A stretch of 64,000 bases of DNA from Geosiphon pyriformis (GCA_016748015.1 JAAOMT010000503.1:41881-105880), one strand, 5' to 3'; counted from the stretch's first letter, positions 1 through 13,402 are shown. The notes: generated from the letters alone by a model not told the origin. Made by a program: numbers and translations.

Positions 1-2985
1 TGACATTCTTTGTGAAGACAATTTTTCTGTTTTAAAAGACACAAAAATGCAATCTTCTATTTTCGCCATTGGTTTTGTGGTTAAAGATGTCTTGGAGAAG
101 AACTGAGAACTTTGGCTAGTTTTACAAGACATACACAAAGCTTATGACTCAGTTGGTTGGAAACATCTCAAGAGGAGTCTGGTCAGAATCAAAATATGTG
201 ACAAGTTTATTAGATTTTTTGGTAGTATTCACAATGGTCATGTCAACAGAGTGATGATGGACTTTGGTTTGACTGATGGGTATCTAGTTCATGATGGGCT
301 GAACCAGAGAGAAGTTTTCTCGCCTCTTTTTTGGTGTATATTCTACAATTCACTTTTATGTGAGATTAAAAAACAGAAGAATATGAGTGATTACAGATTG
401 AATTCCCATTTTATCTCCAAAAATGGTCAGGTAGATCCTCAGGCTGGGTTCACTTCTTTTCTCATTGCCAGTGCTTTTGTAGATAATATGATTTGAATTG
501 GTAACAGCCAGGCTGCTACCCAACACATTTTTGATGTTGCTAGTGAATTTTTCAGGTTTAATAACATTTCCATAAACACCAACAAAATGGTGGCCATCCC
601 TATCAACTGTCAGGTTACAAACCCCAATCTGACTATTTGTGGCTCACCTATTTCTATTGCCAAAAGAAGAAAATTTCACCAATATTTGGGTATCTTCTTA
701 TTAACTGATGACTTGTCGAAGTCCAGCTTGGCTAAGACTCATTCAGATGTATGGTTCTTTATGAATCTTGTTTTGAGGAAGGCGGTTTTGGACAAACAGT
801 TTGTGTATTTGGTATCTGCTGTCCTTTTTTCGATTATTTGTTACAGGACTCAGTTCAGTTATGTTCCTTTCAGTGTGTGTGATAAGTGGAATGCCATGGT
901 TCACAAGGGCTTGAAGTCGAAGTCTGGACTCCTGCTTGATTTTTCCAGTGATGCACTTTATCATCCCTCTTTGTATGGTCTAAAAACTTTTAAACAGATT
1001 CAGGCTGAGAGCAAGTCAGCTTCTGTCATCTTATTTGCAAATTTTGCTGGGATTTTAGGCTGTTTATTCTCTTACAGATCTTATGATCTCCAGGTTTTTA
1101 GTTGGTGGCCCCAATACCCACTGCAGTTTCCAGCTCATATTAGTGTTTGTTCTTCAAATAATTTTTTAGCCAGGGTGGTCCATGTTTTTTCTGGATGTGA
1201 TTTGTCTCTGGACAATTCTCTGGCTGGTGCTTTTCATTTTTATGGTGACACTTCTATGTCTCTTGTTCTTGGTAAGCATTATTTCTTCAAATGTGTCTCT
1301 TCTCTCTGTCACTATAGTATTGCTTTTATGGAGCAACTCTGTAACCAAAATGGAGTTGTTTTTATTTAGAAGACTTTTAAGAGGTGAAAGTGGTTGGATC
1401 CATATGGCCCAGTTCCTGTATGGTTTAAGACTTCTGTCTGCTTTCTTGATGGTGTAATGTCTCCTCCTGTTAGCTTGCTGCTTGTGAATGTTTGTGCTTC
1501 TTCCGATATTTTGCAGTCTCATGTGTTTGATTTTATTGGCAAAAGTTTGTTGCGTGTTGATGTTGCTCATCTTTCTGTGTTCACGGATGGATCTTTAAGT
1601 GGCTTGAGGACTCTTAATATGAAGGCTGGTGCTGCTGCATATTTTAAAGATGTGGATTTGGGTTTGGGAGTTAAGGTTTCTGGTTTGGTTTCATCTACAA
1701 TAGTGGAGTTGCAGGCAATTGCTTTGGCTCTCGAATGTGTTCTCCCCTCTTGTTCAGTCAATCTGTTCTCGGATAGCCAGACAGCTTTGAATGCATGCAG
1801 ATCTGAATCTTCTTTATTCAGACCAAACTTCAGGAATCAGTGTTGGGTTGAACACTACCATATAGTAAATATCATTTGTCAGAAAAATTTAGATGTTAAT
1901 TGGGTTAAAGTCAAGAGACACTCAGGTGTTTTGGACAATAAGCAAGCTGATGGTTTTGCTAAGGCTGCGGCTCTGTTGGATTGGCGCTTGCCACATTTGG
2001 TTAATGAACACTTTTTGAAGACTGGTGATACTGTGGTTTTTGGTAATTTTAGACATTTTGTTTGTGATATTTTCTGGTCAGTTCTTTGTGCATGTTGGAA
2101 GGTTGGTTTTGGTTCCCAGGTTGTGACTAATTGTTTTCATGCTGATATTGATTGGTCCAGGTTGTTTTTGGTTTGGCACCCAGATTTCCACCTGGCTGCT
2201 GGCTTTACTAGTTTGCGAACTACTGACATCTGTTCATATTTTATAAAGGCTTTGCACTGCCAGCTCCCAGTTGCTGTGCACAAGCATCTTTATAATAAGT
2301 ATTATCCTAGTGTATTATGTTTGTTTTGTGGAGATGTTGAGGTTTTGGACCATGTTTTTTTTTGCTTATTTGATGCTGATGATCAGGCTTGTTTAATAAA
2401 TGCTTATGCCTCTGCTTAGGAGATGTGTTCTGAGTTGTCTCATTTGTTCTTGTGTGTTTCACAGTTGCTGGCTACTTGTGCTTCTGATGCAGCTATTTGT
2501 ACTGCTCTGTGTAAAAGCTTTGTTTTCATTAGTTGGTTTAATAAGGCTGTTTCTGTTTTCAAAGATTCTAAGGTTGCAAGTCTAAATGTTGCTAATTTTG
2601 TGCACAATTTGTGCATCGCTTTCTGGGAAGATTTTTGGCTAGTCCACACCAAGCACTGGGCTTTTATGGAAAAAAGAGGGCTAATCCCACATGATGGCTC
2701 CATTTCTGCCTCAATTTCTGGTCCTCTTTTGGTGCTTTCATCTGGTATTGTTAGATTGCTGGGTATTGTCAAAGCATATGGTGTGGGTTTTGGGTTTTGT
2801 AAATCTTGTCTTTTCTTTTCAGGTATCAGGGACATAGTTTCTGTTCATATAGGTGTTTAGTGTTGTTTTGATTGGTCTGAGTGGCTAGTCACGTGTAGAA
2901 AATGCATGATTTATACTTAGTTTAGATTATTTGTATGAAGTATAGTATTAGGTTGCATTTGAACTTTACTTGTTAAAATAAAAAA
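1..2985 (+). mobile_element. LINE retrotransposon copy A, 5' part outside window
   Basis: Non-LTR retrotransposon entering from the left edge and running to an A-rich 3' end near 2985. It carries the second half of ORF2 (reverse transcriptase, RNase H, C-terminal zinc motif), then a roughly 125-bp 3' untranslated tail (2861-2985) ending in an adenine-rich stretch. The same tail closes copy B at 26146-26275, which fixes the element end. It is one of the two least decayed members of the family here, with one continuous reading frame broken only by stop codons. The combination of RNase H and APE endonuclease (seen in copy B) resembles the fungal Tad/I group; that clade assignment is inferred. 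The 5' boundary and any target-site duplication cannot be seen. Confidence 0.9.
2..2860 (+). pseudogene. LINE ORF2 fragment: reverse transcriptase, RNase H, zinc motif, with nonsense codons
   Basis: A single frame runs from the window edge to 2860 with stops only at 104, 494, 1367, 1391 and 2417. The RT palm is visible (Q-x-E-V-F-S-P-L-F-W near 305-335; F-V-D-N at 476-487). RNase H lies at about 1575-1990 with F-T-D-G-S, E-L-Q-A and F-S-D-S-Q-T-A. A CCHC-like motif C-L-F-C...H-V-F-F-C sits at about 2325-2370. Four stops look like Trp codons changed to TGA or TAG, and the one at 104 looks like CGA to TGA. The RNase H loop reads K-R-H-S-G where K-G-H-S-G is usual, and the second catalytic Asp of the RT is Asn. 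All of these fit C:G to T:A change. The copy is almost certainly dead. Confidence 0.9.
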
Positions 2986-3880
2986 AAAACAATTAAAATA
3001 AAAAAAATTTTTTTTAGATAATTACAAATTATATATATAAACAGTAATATTTTAATTTTATTTAATAATAAAATTTTTAAATAAAATTTTTTTAAATTAT
3101 TTTTCTTAAATAAAATTCACAGTAAGTTTTTGTTCTTATTTTATAAAAACTTTGTATTGTTATTTGCTTATTGCTATTTAAAAATAGTTATATTATAAAA
3201 AATATTATAATGTTTTATGTTTTTATTGTAAGAAAATTAAATTTTTTGATTATTTTTTCATGTAAAATAAATTTTAATGTTTAAAAAAAATTGTTAAAAA
3301 TATGTGTTGTTTTGTAAAAATTAATATTAAATCTGTATTTATTATTAATTTGTATTTTATAGCTGTTTTTTTTATGTATATTTAATAATATATTATATAC
3401 TGCTTTATACAAAGATTTTGTTTTTAAAAAATAATATTTAAAAGTTTTATTTGTTTTTAGTAATATTAAAATTGTTGTTGATAAGATTATAAACTTGTTA
3501 TGTAATTTGAAAATAAGTTACTATAATAGAATATAATTAATTTGATTCAGATTTAAAATATTTTTAAAAAAAAATAATTTAATATTTTGTAATAATTTGG
3601 TGTTTTTTGTTGTTTGTAATCTATTATTATTGCTTTTTAATAGTATTATAAAGTTTTTTAGAATTGTTAAAATATTTGGTATTTATTTTGGTTTATATAA
3701 AATATATATATATTTTTTAATATTAATTATAATGTTTTTATTAAGATAAATTTGTAGTATTGTTTTAATTGGTCTAAGTAACTGATTATATATAGAAAAT
3801 ATATAATTTATACTTAGTTTAAATTATTTAGTTTAATGTATTATACTAAGTAGTATTTGAATCTTATTTATTAAAATAAA
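2986..3880 (+). mobile_element. Decayed 5'-truncated LINE relic of the same family
   Basis: Directly downstream of copy A, in the same orientation, lies an A+T-rich sequence that aligns by eye with copy A from about 2230 to its 3' end. Segment 3138-3270 matches 2250-2370 (zinc-motif coding), and 3751-3880 matches the family 3' tail with nearly every C read as T and many G as A. No open frame of useful length survives. This is a head-to-tail pair, an old relic abutting a younger copy. The left boundary is approximate. Confidence 0.75.
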
Positions 3881-6800
3881 AATAAAAAAATATTTAATAT
3901 TTAATAAAATATATTAGCCAATTATATATTAAAGTTAGTAAAATAATATATTATTAAAAAGTTTAAAAATATTAATAATAATATTAATAATAATTAAGAA
4001 AAAGAATAAAAATATTTAAAAATACCAGAATATTTTATATTATTAAAAAGATATATATATAAAAATAGTATTAAAAATAAAAAGCCATTTTTAATTTTAC
4101 TTTAACAAATTAGTTTAAGTTTTATTTACTTAAATAATTTTAAAAATTTCACTTTTTAAATTAATAAAAATTATTAAATAAAAATCAAAAAAATTACATA
4201 ATATTTATTTTATTTAAATTGCTTTTTAAACAATTAATATTAAAAAAAACATACAAAAATTTTAATATATTAAAAACAATAATTTTTAATTATAATTATT
4301 AACAAATATGATTTTTTATTTTTTTATTTTGTTTATTTATTTATTTATTTTGTTAAACTAATTAATTAAAAAATAAATATTAAAATTATAATATTATAGA
4401 TAATCTGATAAAAAATACAAAAATAGACATAAAATTAATTTATTAATAATTAAATAATTTATTAAAAAAAAAATATATTGATTGTTATATTATTAAAAAA
4501 TTTTATTATTTTTTAATATTATTAATGCCAAATTATTATTTATTTAGTTGTTAATAAAAATTATTAAATTTTTAATAAGCTTATATATTTTCAAAATATT
4601 TTTTATATTTTGAATTATTTGTATTGTTAAACTTAAAATAAAATGATCAATTTTATGTTAATTGTTTTTTTTTTAATATTTTATAAGTGAAACCCAAATA
4701 CCACCTAATACATTAATTATTTAAAATAGTTATTTTATAGTAAAAATTAAATTTTTTATAAAAATTTTTAACTATAAACTTTTTAATAGTATATAGTTAT
4801 TTTGCTATAAAAATCAACTTTTTTACAAAAAATTTCAACTGTAAACAACTTAATAATATAAAAAAATAAAATAAAAATAAAAATATATAAAGAAAATATT
4901 TTTTGTTTAAGTTTAGAATTAACTAAGTTGTTATTAAAATTGGTAGTTAATTAATTTTAAAATATTTGTCAAAATTTATAAATTTTAACCAATTTTATTT
5001 TATTTGTAATATCTAATTAATTAATATATTTTATTTAAAGTAAAATATATTTTTTTAAAAAAAAAAGCCTTTTGGTTTTTTTTGGTTTAAAATTAATTAT
5101 CAAAAACAATATTAAGCTTTTTTATATAAAATTTACATCTTAAGTTTTTTTAAATATTATTATATAAATTAAATTTATTAAATTATTATTATTATTATTT
5201 AACTTTTAAAATTGCAAAATTTTTTGTGGTTTTTATATTTAATTTTGTTTTATTGTTATTATTTTTTATAATGTTTTTTTAAAACTATTATAAATAATAT
5301 TAATAAGGATTAATATTTTTTTTTAATTAAAAAAATAATTGATTCAAAAAATAATTTTAAAACCAAACTAATAAATTTTTATTTGGTTATATTGCTTTTA
5401 AAATTAATAAGCCGGTTTTTTAAATATATAATTACTATTTGCTTTATTTTTTAATTTTTTAATTCTGTTTAATAATTAAAAAACTTTAATTAATAGTGTT
5501 GTTTTAAGTATTAAGATTTAAATTATTTCGTTTTAAATTATAAGATATTTCTGTTTTTTTTTTTAAGATTTTGACAAAATTTGTAATTGATTACAAATTT
5601 TTACAAGTTGTTTTATTAATATAAAATTATATATAAAAGCTACTGTTTTTTTGGTTATTTTTAAAAAAAACTGTTTAAAAATGTTAATTTTAAGAAAATA
5701 TAATATAAATAGATTATTTAATAATAATATGTTTAATATTAATTTAAAAATATTTTAATAAAAATATTTTGCTAAAATAATAATTTTTTAGAAGTTTTAA
5801 GCTTTTAATATTAAATTTAAATACAAATAAACCTATTATATAATTAACTAATTTGGTTTTTAATAATAATAATAATAATAATAATAATATAAAAAATTCA
5901 TATTTAATAAATCTGCTTTAATAAATTTAATTTAAATTAACTTAAATAATTAGTTATATATAAAAAACACATGAATTATAAGATTTTAAAATAACAAATT
6001 TTTTAAATATTATTATATAAATTAAATTTGTTAAATTACTTTTTTTATTATTTTAAAAATTGTAAAATCTGTTAAAATTTTTTAAATGTGTTGTTATTAT
6101 ATTTTGTAATAATTTATTTTAATATATTTTTAAAATATTTTATAAAATTGTTATTTTTTAATTTAAGTTTTAATAATTTGTAATAATATTATATTATTTA
6201 ATTTAAAAATCAGTCTTGTTAACTTTAATTTTTTAAAAAAAACAATTTTAAAATTTTTTTAAATTAAATTAATTATTTTGGTTATATGTAAAATAATATA
6301 TAAACTGTATTTAATTTAAAGCTTTTAATTATATTATACTCATTAATATAAAAAAAATTATTGTTTTAAAAAACATTTTGGTTATAAATAATAATATTGC
6401 AAATGTTAAAGTTTAAAAAAATAAAAAAAACTTGTTTTTTTAAATACTTAAATTTAGAATTTAGCTTTAGTTAAAAAAATTTTTATTTGTTATTTTTTAA
6501 AAATATAAAGTTCTTTTAAAATACTTATTTGTTAATTGTAATAATATATTTAACAATATATTAAAACATATTTTTTTTAATAAAATTAAGAATACTGTAA
6601 AAATTTTAATCAACACTTTTAAGTATTTTCTAAATTTAAAATAATTTTAATATAATTATAGCTTATTGAATTAAAAAAAACCTATGTTAAATATTTAAAA
6701 CTATTAAGACTAAATTTAGCAATAATTAGGTTTAATCTTAACATATGTTTAAACATATATATATATATATATTGTAACTTGTTGGATCACACTTTGTTAA

Positions 6801-7115
6801 AACATTTCAAATATTTTTGCGAATTTCAAATCGATTCAAGATAAAAAATAAAAAATTAAATTTTATTGAATTGCCAAAAAATTGTTCTATAAACATTTGC
6901 TATTTTGACAAAATGTATTTGCACATTTTTTAAGATTCAAATATCTTTTTTTAGGATTCTATAAAGCAATTACAGAAAAATAAAATTATAAAAAATCTTT
7001 CTAATTACTCTTTGACACGAAAACCTAAAAACCAGATTTCTGATTCTTTACATAACAATTGTCCAGAATTTATCATAAAAACCCTTCAATATGTCCTTGA
7101 ACAGGGGATCAAAAA
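3881..7115. other. AT-rich block, probably decayed transposon sequence
   Basis: About 3.2 kb of almost pure A and T with no gene-like open frame. A short segment at 4686-4740 resembles the LINE 3' tail read on the minus strand, which suggests at least one inverted relic. An AAT repeat lies near 5864-5890 and an AT repeat near 6754-6772. Normal composition returns at about 6775, just before the sirtuin gene. The rest could not be assigned by eye. Confidence 0.5.
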
Positions 7116-7180
7116 ATGCCCGATTCTGCAGCAAATTCTACTTTAGCGATTGTTCCTCAAAATGTTCGATTTAGCCGAAT

Positions 7181-8065
7181 TTATCTAGTTTTTTGCCCTA
7201 TTGGCATGTTGGTGATATTTTCATCTTCTCTGAAAACCTTTTTGCCCTTTTTTAATTTGGGCTTAAGTGATTCTGTAAATCGGGGAAAGGAAAAGAATAA
7301 AGATTAATAAATATAAAGAATGGAGATAAAATAAAAGGTTCACATCATTGGAGAGATACTAACTCTGGAGATTTTTTCCTCTTAGCTCAGTATCCAAATT
7401 TTTTAAGGGTTTATCAAAATCTTGCCCCAGGGGCTCTGCACTTTCGTCTTCATGTTCCGGGTTGACTTTTTTGCGCCAAATCTTGGTATTCTTGATGGGT
7501 AGTTTGATAACTTTTGATTGTATTGTGGTTTGCCTTATAATGTTTGTTCCAAAATCGCACAATTTTTTAGGCTTCTTATAATTGTGTTCGGATTCAATCT
7601 GATCCTCTTGATCGGATTCATGCTTGGTACGCTTAAGACAATTTTTCCGAGGCCTTAAGGTGGTAACTGTGGGTGTTTGAAGAAGAGTTGTTTGTTTTTT
7701 GTCCAACCCGACAAATCTTTCACAGATCTCTGCCCATTTGTCTGCTTCAGCCAAAATATGATAATCAAATACTTCATTCCATTCTTTTCCAACATCCGAC
7801 ACGTTTACTAGAATTGCATGTCCTCCCTTCTCATGGACTGCTTGAGCCACCTTTTTTATTAAATTTTTTAGTCCATAGACTTTAAGACTGGTCCCGAGTA
7901 CTAGCAAAAAATCTGGCTTCTTCTTGAGATCAGCTTGAATACACTTTTGAACATGTGTTCCACGGCCATAATCCTCAATATCATTATAAAGCGTTATGTT
8001 GGGTTGTAAAGCTCCAACTTGATGTCGTCGTTTCCCTTGCGCTTTTCTTGTTGTCTCTTATATTG

Positions 8066-8100
<35 letters not shown>

Positions 8101-8805
8101 AAAATTCTCTCGTTAATAATTATCAAAGGGCATATAATTAAATAAAGCCAAGACTCAGTCTACGCTCCTACCACGTATTTCGCATTCCGGACATGTCGGA
8201 GGTTCACCACTTTTGAAAATGTCTGTGTGTTCATTTGTGAACTGAGTTGTATACCTGCAAATGTTGCAGAATACCTCGGCCATATTTCCATGCAGTTGAA
8301 CGGCTTCAAGGCCAATGATTGCCTCTAAATTATCTACATTTTGAGTATAATAACGTAATAGTGTCTTGTTTTCAGCGAGACGTTTGAAAAAACAGTGTGC
8401 TTTGGTCGGTTGGGCGTATGTGATTACGTTCCGTAGTTCCCCCATAAATGTGTAGAAAATCTTTGCCGTTCTATGGTTATTCAAGGAGACTCTATCAAAA
8501 AGCTGTTGGCCAGTGATTTTTTCGTTAGGAAAGCGTCTTTTGATCAGTTCGTGCAGCCCGTCTTTTGATCGGAAATCCTGTTTCAAAGACAAATTAAGTT
8601 GAGGAAAAAAGACCAAAAGTAAAAATAAAAAGGCGCGCGTCTTTTTTCTTTTACAATTTTCTAATCAAGACAACGGAATTACCGGAATTCCAGAACCGGT
8701 CGAAACACCTGCTCCAGTAACAATGATAATTTTTTTTGCACGATTAAGCAACCAAGAAAGTTCTTGGATTGTTTTATGGTTCTCGACAAGGGTTAATTTC
8801 TCCAT
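7181..8805 (-). CDS. Sirtuin NAD-dependent protein deacetylase, Hst3/Hst4-like
   Basis: Four exons on the minus strand: 8805-8683, 8577-8172, 8041-7364 and 7272-7181, giving 432 aa with phases consistent at each GT-AG junction. Visible motifs are GAGVSTGSGIP joined across intron 1 to DFRSKDGL (NAD binding), TQNVDNLE (119-126), the catalytic His in QLHGN (His137), and zinc cysteines 145, 148, 170 and 173. The later GTSLKVYG motif and the basic, low-complexity C-terminal extension resemble the Hst3/Hst4 branch, which in yeasts removes acetyl from histone H3 Lys56; the subfamily call is an inference. Intron 2 holds a GAT/ATC trinucleotide run. If the last intron is not spliced, the protein would end at 7359 after a few more residues of exon 3. 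It lies in tandem downstream of the complex I gene. Confidence 0.9.
8066..8096. repeat. Trinucleotide microsatellite (GAT)n in a sirtuin intron
   Basis: About ten units of a GAT/ATC repeat inside intron 2 (8042-8171) of the sirtuin gene. Length is likely to vary between nuclei or strains. Confidence 0.85.
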
Positions 8806-9264
8806 AACAATTCAGTAAAAAAAATTATTTTTAAAAGTTATACGAATAAAGGTACGAACTGATAGCGTGGTAGTGTGGTAGTTGAATAGTTTTAGTTTTT
8901 CTTTAGAGGGATAAATAGTTCTACGAAAGCAAAAGTGCCACGAGAAGGTATCCTGCGAGGAAGTTAGTTAGCAATAGACAGGACGCGTCTTGAAATTTAT
9001 TCAAGTTCCATAATACAGAAAATAATGCTAGACGATCTTTCAGATTATCGATATCGTTAGCCTAATTATTATTTATCGTTTTTTATTGAATAAGAGGTGC
9101 AAAAGGTTTTGTTTACAGAATTCCTGTATACCCAATTAATATGACTAGTTAAACCAACAAAATGAGCCAATAGTTAAATGAATTAATAAAGAGGCTCAAA
9201 ATTTCCCGGTTAAAAATAATTACAAGAGTATAATAATTTTTTGAATCATTCACTCATTTAGAAA
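8806..9264. other. Intergenic region between sirtuin start and NDUFV1 stop
   Basis: 459 bp between two minus-strand genes. It must hold the sirtuin promoter and the NDUFV1 3' end. No further coding segment or recognisable element was seen. Confidence 0.6.
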
Positions 9265-11374
9265 TTACAAGCCCGGAGCGGCTATAGAGAACTTTGAAAT
9301 ATCTTCATTAGGATGTTCAAACGCGTATTTTTTCATCCGATCTTCTATTTCTTTTCTAAAATGTCGAATTAGACCTTGGACAGGCCATGCTGCAGCATCG
9401 CCCAAGGCTTCAAGTGAAAATAGTGTCCGGAAGATTAGCTTTCTCAAGTAATTGATCATTTTTGAAATCAAAATTATCCAGATTAAAATTTCGACTAACC
9501 ACAAATAGTGTGCCCTTCAATTTGTTTCGTCAATTCCTCAATCATATCAATCTCTCGTGGGAAAGCGTATCCTTTTTCAAAGCGAGACATGATATTCATT
9601 AACCATGTAGTTCCTTCTCGGCAAGGTGTGCACTGCCCACAACTTTCATGCTTATAAAAAGCAGATAAACGAGAAATCGCGGCAACGATATCTGTTGATT
9701 TATCCATCACAATAACGGCAGCAGTTCCCAATCCAGATTGAACATCTCGTAGAGCATCGAAATCCATCCTTTGGAAAAAAGTCAAAGTAAGGTTAAGAAA
9801 TTGATAATGTAATGAGAAGAAGAATAGTAATAGGATTGAAAAATCTAAATACAAAACGTCATCACAGATGTGTTTAGGGAGAACAGGAACAGAAGATCCA
9901 CCAGGTATAATGCCAAGTAAGTTATCCCATCCACCAAGAACTCCTCCACAATGCCGTTCGATAAGTTCCCGTAAGGGGATGCTCATTTCCTCTTCGAGGG
10001 GGAAAGAACAACGTTGATGAAGAACAGATATTTAAGACGAAATTTCAGTATTCGATAGAAAAACTAACCAACTAACCTTCGACAGTGCATGGATTATTAA
10101 CATGGCCGGATATGCAAAATAATTTCGTTCCAGCGTTCTTTTCCCGACCAAAACTTGCAAACCATGAACCACCACTGTTTAAAATCAGGTTTTAGGATTT
10201 AGATAAATCAAATTTTACGTTTTAAGGAGTGAATCAACATCATGGCATGATATTATACCGTCGACAAATGGTGGGCGCGACGGCGACAGTTTCTACGTTA
10301 GTGACCGTAGTCGGACAACCAAATAAGCCAACGTCGGCCGGGAAAGGAGGTTTTAATCTAGGTTTGCCTTGTTTACCTTCGAGTGATTCGATCAATGCTG
10401 TTTCTTCGCCACATATGTAAGCTCCGGCACCTCGATGAAGATAAATGTCAAAATCATAACCGGTATCGCAAGCATTTTTCCCAATAAGGCCAGCTAAAAT
10501 AAAAGTTGATATTTTTCCAATTATTGATTAAGCAAAAAAAAAATTAAAGTTCAAAATTTAAAAAAAAAAGAAGGCAAACCTTCATATGCCTCATTAATCG
10601 CTTCTTGCATGTTCGAAGCTTCATTATAGAATTCACCTCGAATATAAATGTAAGCTATTTGAGAAGAAATTGAGAGAGGGAGGAAGGGATGGATGGATGG
10701 ATGGATGAATGAATGAATAAATATAGTGTATATATGATTTTAGAAGCCTGAGCAATGACAATTATGGCAACCAAATTTACCAGCACTGGCATGCATTGCC
10801 CTCCCAGCTATCAGGCAACCTTCAACAAGTTTATGAGGATCTCCACGCATTATCTCACGATCTTTACAAGTTCCAGGTTCCCCTTCGTCAGCATTGATTA
10901 CAAGATAACGAGGCCTATTGAAAAAAAAATAGGTCAGATGTTTAATGGGAAAATGATTTAAAGAAAATCGATGATTCAAAAATGCTTTGAAAGTTTTTGA
11001 TCTCACCGTCCATCAGGGGGTTTATTCATAAAGCTCCATTTTAGACCGGTAGGAAATCCGGCACCACCACGTCCTCGTAAACCAGAGGCTTTCATCTCTT
11101 GCAGAATCCATTCGTGGCCTTTCAATAATATCTCCTTTGTTTTGTACCAATCACCACGTTTTAACGCGCCCTTTAACCGAAAGTCATGACGTGAATAGAG
11201 ATTAGTGAAGATACGGTCTTCGTCTTTAAGATTACCATAGGTACGTGTGGTGGAGGGTGGGTTGTGAACAGTTGCAAAAGTAGCTCTTGGTCTTATAATA
11301 ATTGGTTTTATTATATTCAGTAACGGCCTCCGACGCGTTGTTTGCAGTGTGATTTCTGTAAAGTGACGGATCAA
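9265..11374 (-). CDS. NDUFV1: NADH:ubiquinone oxidoreductase 51 kDa subunit (NDUFV1 / NUO-51)
   Basis: Eight exons on the minus strand: 11374-11007, 10914-10781, 10654-10580, 10493-10259, 10174-10077, 9991-9853, 9768-9500 and 9407-9265. They give 486 aa with every phase consistent, the usual length for this complex I subunit. It binds FMN and NADH and carries the N3 Fe4S4 cluster in the matrix arm. Seen: an Arg-rich mitochondrial presequence, the flavin loop [13 protein letters not shown] (101-113), the [14 protein letters not shown] and [14 protein letters not shown] segments, and cluster ligands Cys393, 396, 399 (SCGQCTPC) and Cys439 (HTIC). An upstream mini-exon (ATG near 11501, donor near 11473, acceptor at about 11357) would also join in frame and give a different presequence, so the start is not settled. 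Confidence 0.95.
10683..10728. repeat. Tetranucleotide repeat (GGAT/GAAT)n in NDUFV1 intron
   Basis: Run of GGAT units grading into GAAT units inside the second intron of NDUFV1. Confidence 0.75.
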
Positions 11375-11987
11375 ATTAGTTTTTCATGAAGATCCGTGGG
11401 ATTTTCAAAAAGTTATTTTTGGATGAACAGAGATTAGTGAAAGGTCGAGTTGAATTTTTTTTTAAAAAAAACTTACTTTTAATTAATTCTTGATTCTTTA
11501 GCATTTTAAGCAAAGCTCTTTTGTGGGAAAAGAATAGAAAATAGAAAGTAAAGAGTAGGAATTATAAAAGGCAGGTGTTTTAAGAAATTATCGACGATGA
11601 GAAAGACAGCCGATCGATTTTCCGAACAAAAATTTGTAATCAAATCACATGTATATGTTTTAATTTTAGTGGTTAATTAGTTTTTTTTATTAAAAATAGA
11701 TTTTTTTTATGATTAAATAAATAAATAATGAATGAATGAATGAATGAAATAAGGGATAAAAATGAATTCAATTTAATATTTAAATTTATAAAAAAGTAAC
11801 AAAAAATGTATATATATATATATATATAAAGAAAAATATTTATTTAAATGCTTTCACACATGCAACACAGAAATATTAGATAATAAAAATAGCTTACGCG
11901 CTTCTACATGTGATCAGCCAGCAAAAACCAACTAAGAAAAAAAATATATATAATTTAAAAAATGGTTAATATTTAAAAGCAATTATA

Positions 11988-12035
<48 letters not shown>

Positions 12036-12278
12036 GGTTTTATTTGAATCATAAAAATAAATTCTTTTATTATATATAATAATGAATTGAAGTTATGAAT
12101 AAATTTTATTTCAATTAATTTATTATCTATTAAAAATTTTAAAATAAATGAACCATTTGATTTTTTTAATAAATTTTCAAAAGTTAAGAAATGACTTTAA
12201 AAGGTGTTTATCCCGATCTTTAAAGCTATAGCGTCTCATTTGTAGACTTATTATCATGCATGTCCTTCCATAATCCAA

Positions 12279-12400
12279 CCATCCATTCATTCATTCATCC
12301 ATCTATCCATTCATCCATCCATCCATCCATCCATTCATCCATTCATCCATTCATCCATTTATCCATTCATCCATTCATCCACACATCCATACATTCCAAT
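12279..12400. repeat. Interrupted CATC/CATT tetranucleotide array
   Basis: About 120 bp of CATC and CATT units with occasional TATC and CACA variants. The array is imperfect throughout, which suggests age. No gene overlaps it. Confidence 0.85.
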
Positions 12401-12743
12401 TTCTTTTAACTTTGTTTGGCAGTAGACCAAATACTCTTCAATGAGTTTAGCGTAGCAAGTAAGAATAAGGGGAAAAATAATCTTAGGTTTACCACCATTA
12501 AAAACGATATCTATCACGAGAAAATAATCCCTAAACTATCGATTTTAATTCAAAGGTCTTCAACATTCACGATGAGCCAAACTAGAATGAATATCATTAA
12601 ATTTATGAGTTATATATTACACGTGATACCTAATTTATTAGATCAACTCGTAAAAATAAAAATCAAACAAACACACTACTATTACAAATTCACATTCTAT
12701 TGTTTTAGTTATCCTATTATTTCAGTGATATTGAAAATATTCT

Positions 12744-12780
12744 GATTATTATTATTATTCTAATTATTATTATTATTCTA

Positions 12781-12873
<93 letters not shown>
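12744..12873. repeat. Long (ATT)n microsatellite
   Basis: Near-continuous ATT repeat of about 130 bp, with two TCTAATT interruptions at its left end. Confidence 0.9.
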
Positions 12874-12875
<2 letters not shown>

Positions 12876-13402
12876 AGAGTTTTATTACGAATTGTGTGTC
12901 ATAAATTTTATTATTACTTTCCAATTTAATCACGATTTATTATTAATTTTTCTTTAAATATATTTATAAAGTACTTTTTTTAAATTAATCTTTTCATTAA
13001 TCCATGTTACTTTATAAATATTATCGAACCCTCCTTTGAAAATCTTTGAAATTATAAGTTTGCATAAACTATGCATAAATTAATTTTAATATGTAAAAAG
13101 CTTTAATTTAAACATTAAATAATCTATAATATATATTTTCATTTAACCCAACCACGCAAACGCATTTTCTTAAAGATACGGTTTTTATGTACCATTTTGG
13201 GAACTTTGAAATGAAATTATAAATTTCAATTCATGGATAAAAACCTTTTTTTCTATTTAATCTTTGACAAAAGATTCTATCCCACTTTATTAAAACTTAT
13301 TAAAATATTAGATCTTAAAAACTCTACCGTGAAATTTTGGCTTTAATAATTCAGTTTTTACTTTAGGAAAAGAATTAATTCCAAGAATCACGTTTGAAGG
13401 AA

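Larger units (their letters stand above)
11375..13402. other. Intergenic region rich in microsatellites
   Basis: About 2 kb between NDUFV1 and the lipase-like gene. It contains AATG units at 11722-11750, a TA run at 11811-11828, an ATT run at 11987-12035, a CATC/CATT array at 12279-12400, and ATT runs at 12745-12873. A 110-codon open stretch at 12416-12745 has no ATG near its start and no family resemblance, so it is not called. The NDUFV1 promoter must lie at the left edge. Confidence 0.7.

Noticed and set aside
1166-1570. Minus-strand open frames opposite LINE ORF2
   Set aside because: Antisense shadows of the transposon coding strand, with Asn/Thr/Lys-rich nonsense.
4686-4740. Minus-strand LINE tail
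   Set aside because: The match is short and in AT-only sequence; mentioned but not called as an element.
7116-7307. 63-codon plus-strand open stretch
   Set aside because: Lies antisense to the last sirtuin exon and has no family resemblance.
12416-12745. 110-codon open stretch on the plus strand
   Set aside because: Begins at a TTG codon with no ATG until 12571, no motif, and borders microsatellites. Probably chance.
10683-12873. Repeat arrays as CRISPR-like
   Set aside because: They are simple 3- or 4-base microsatellites without unique spacers, in a eukaryote.
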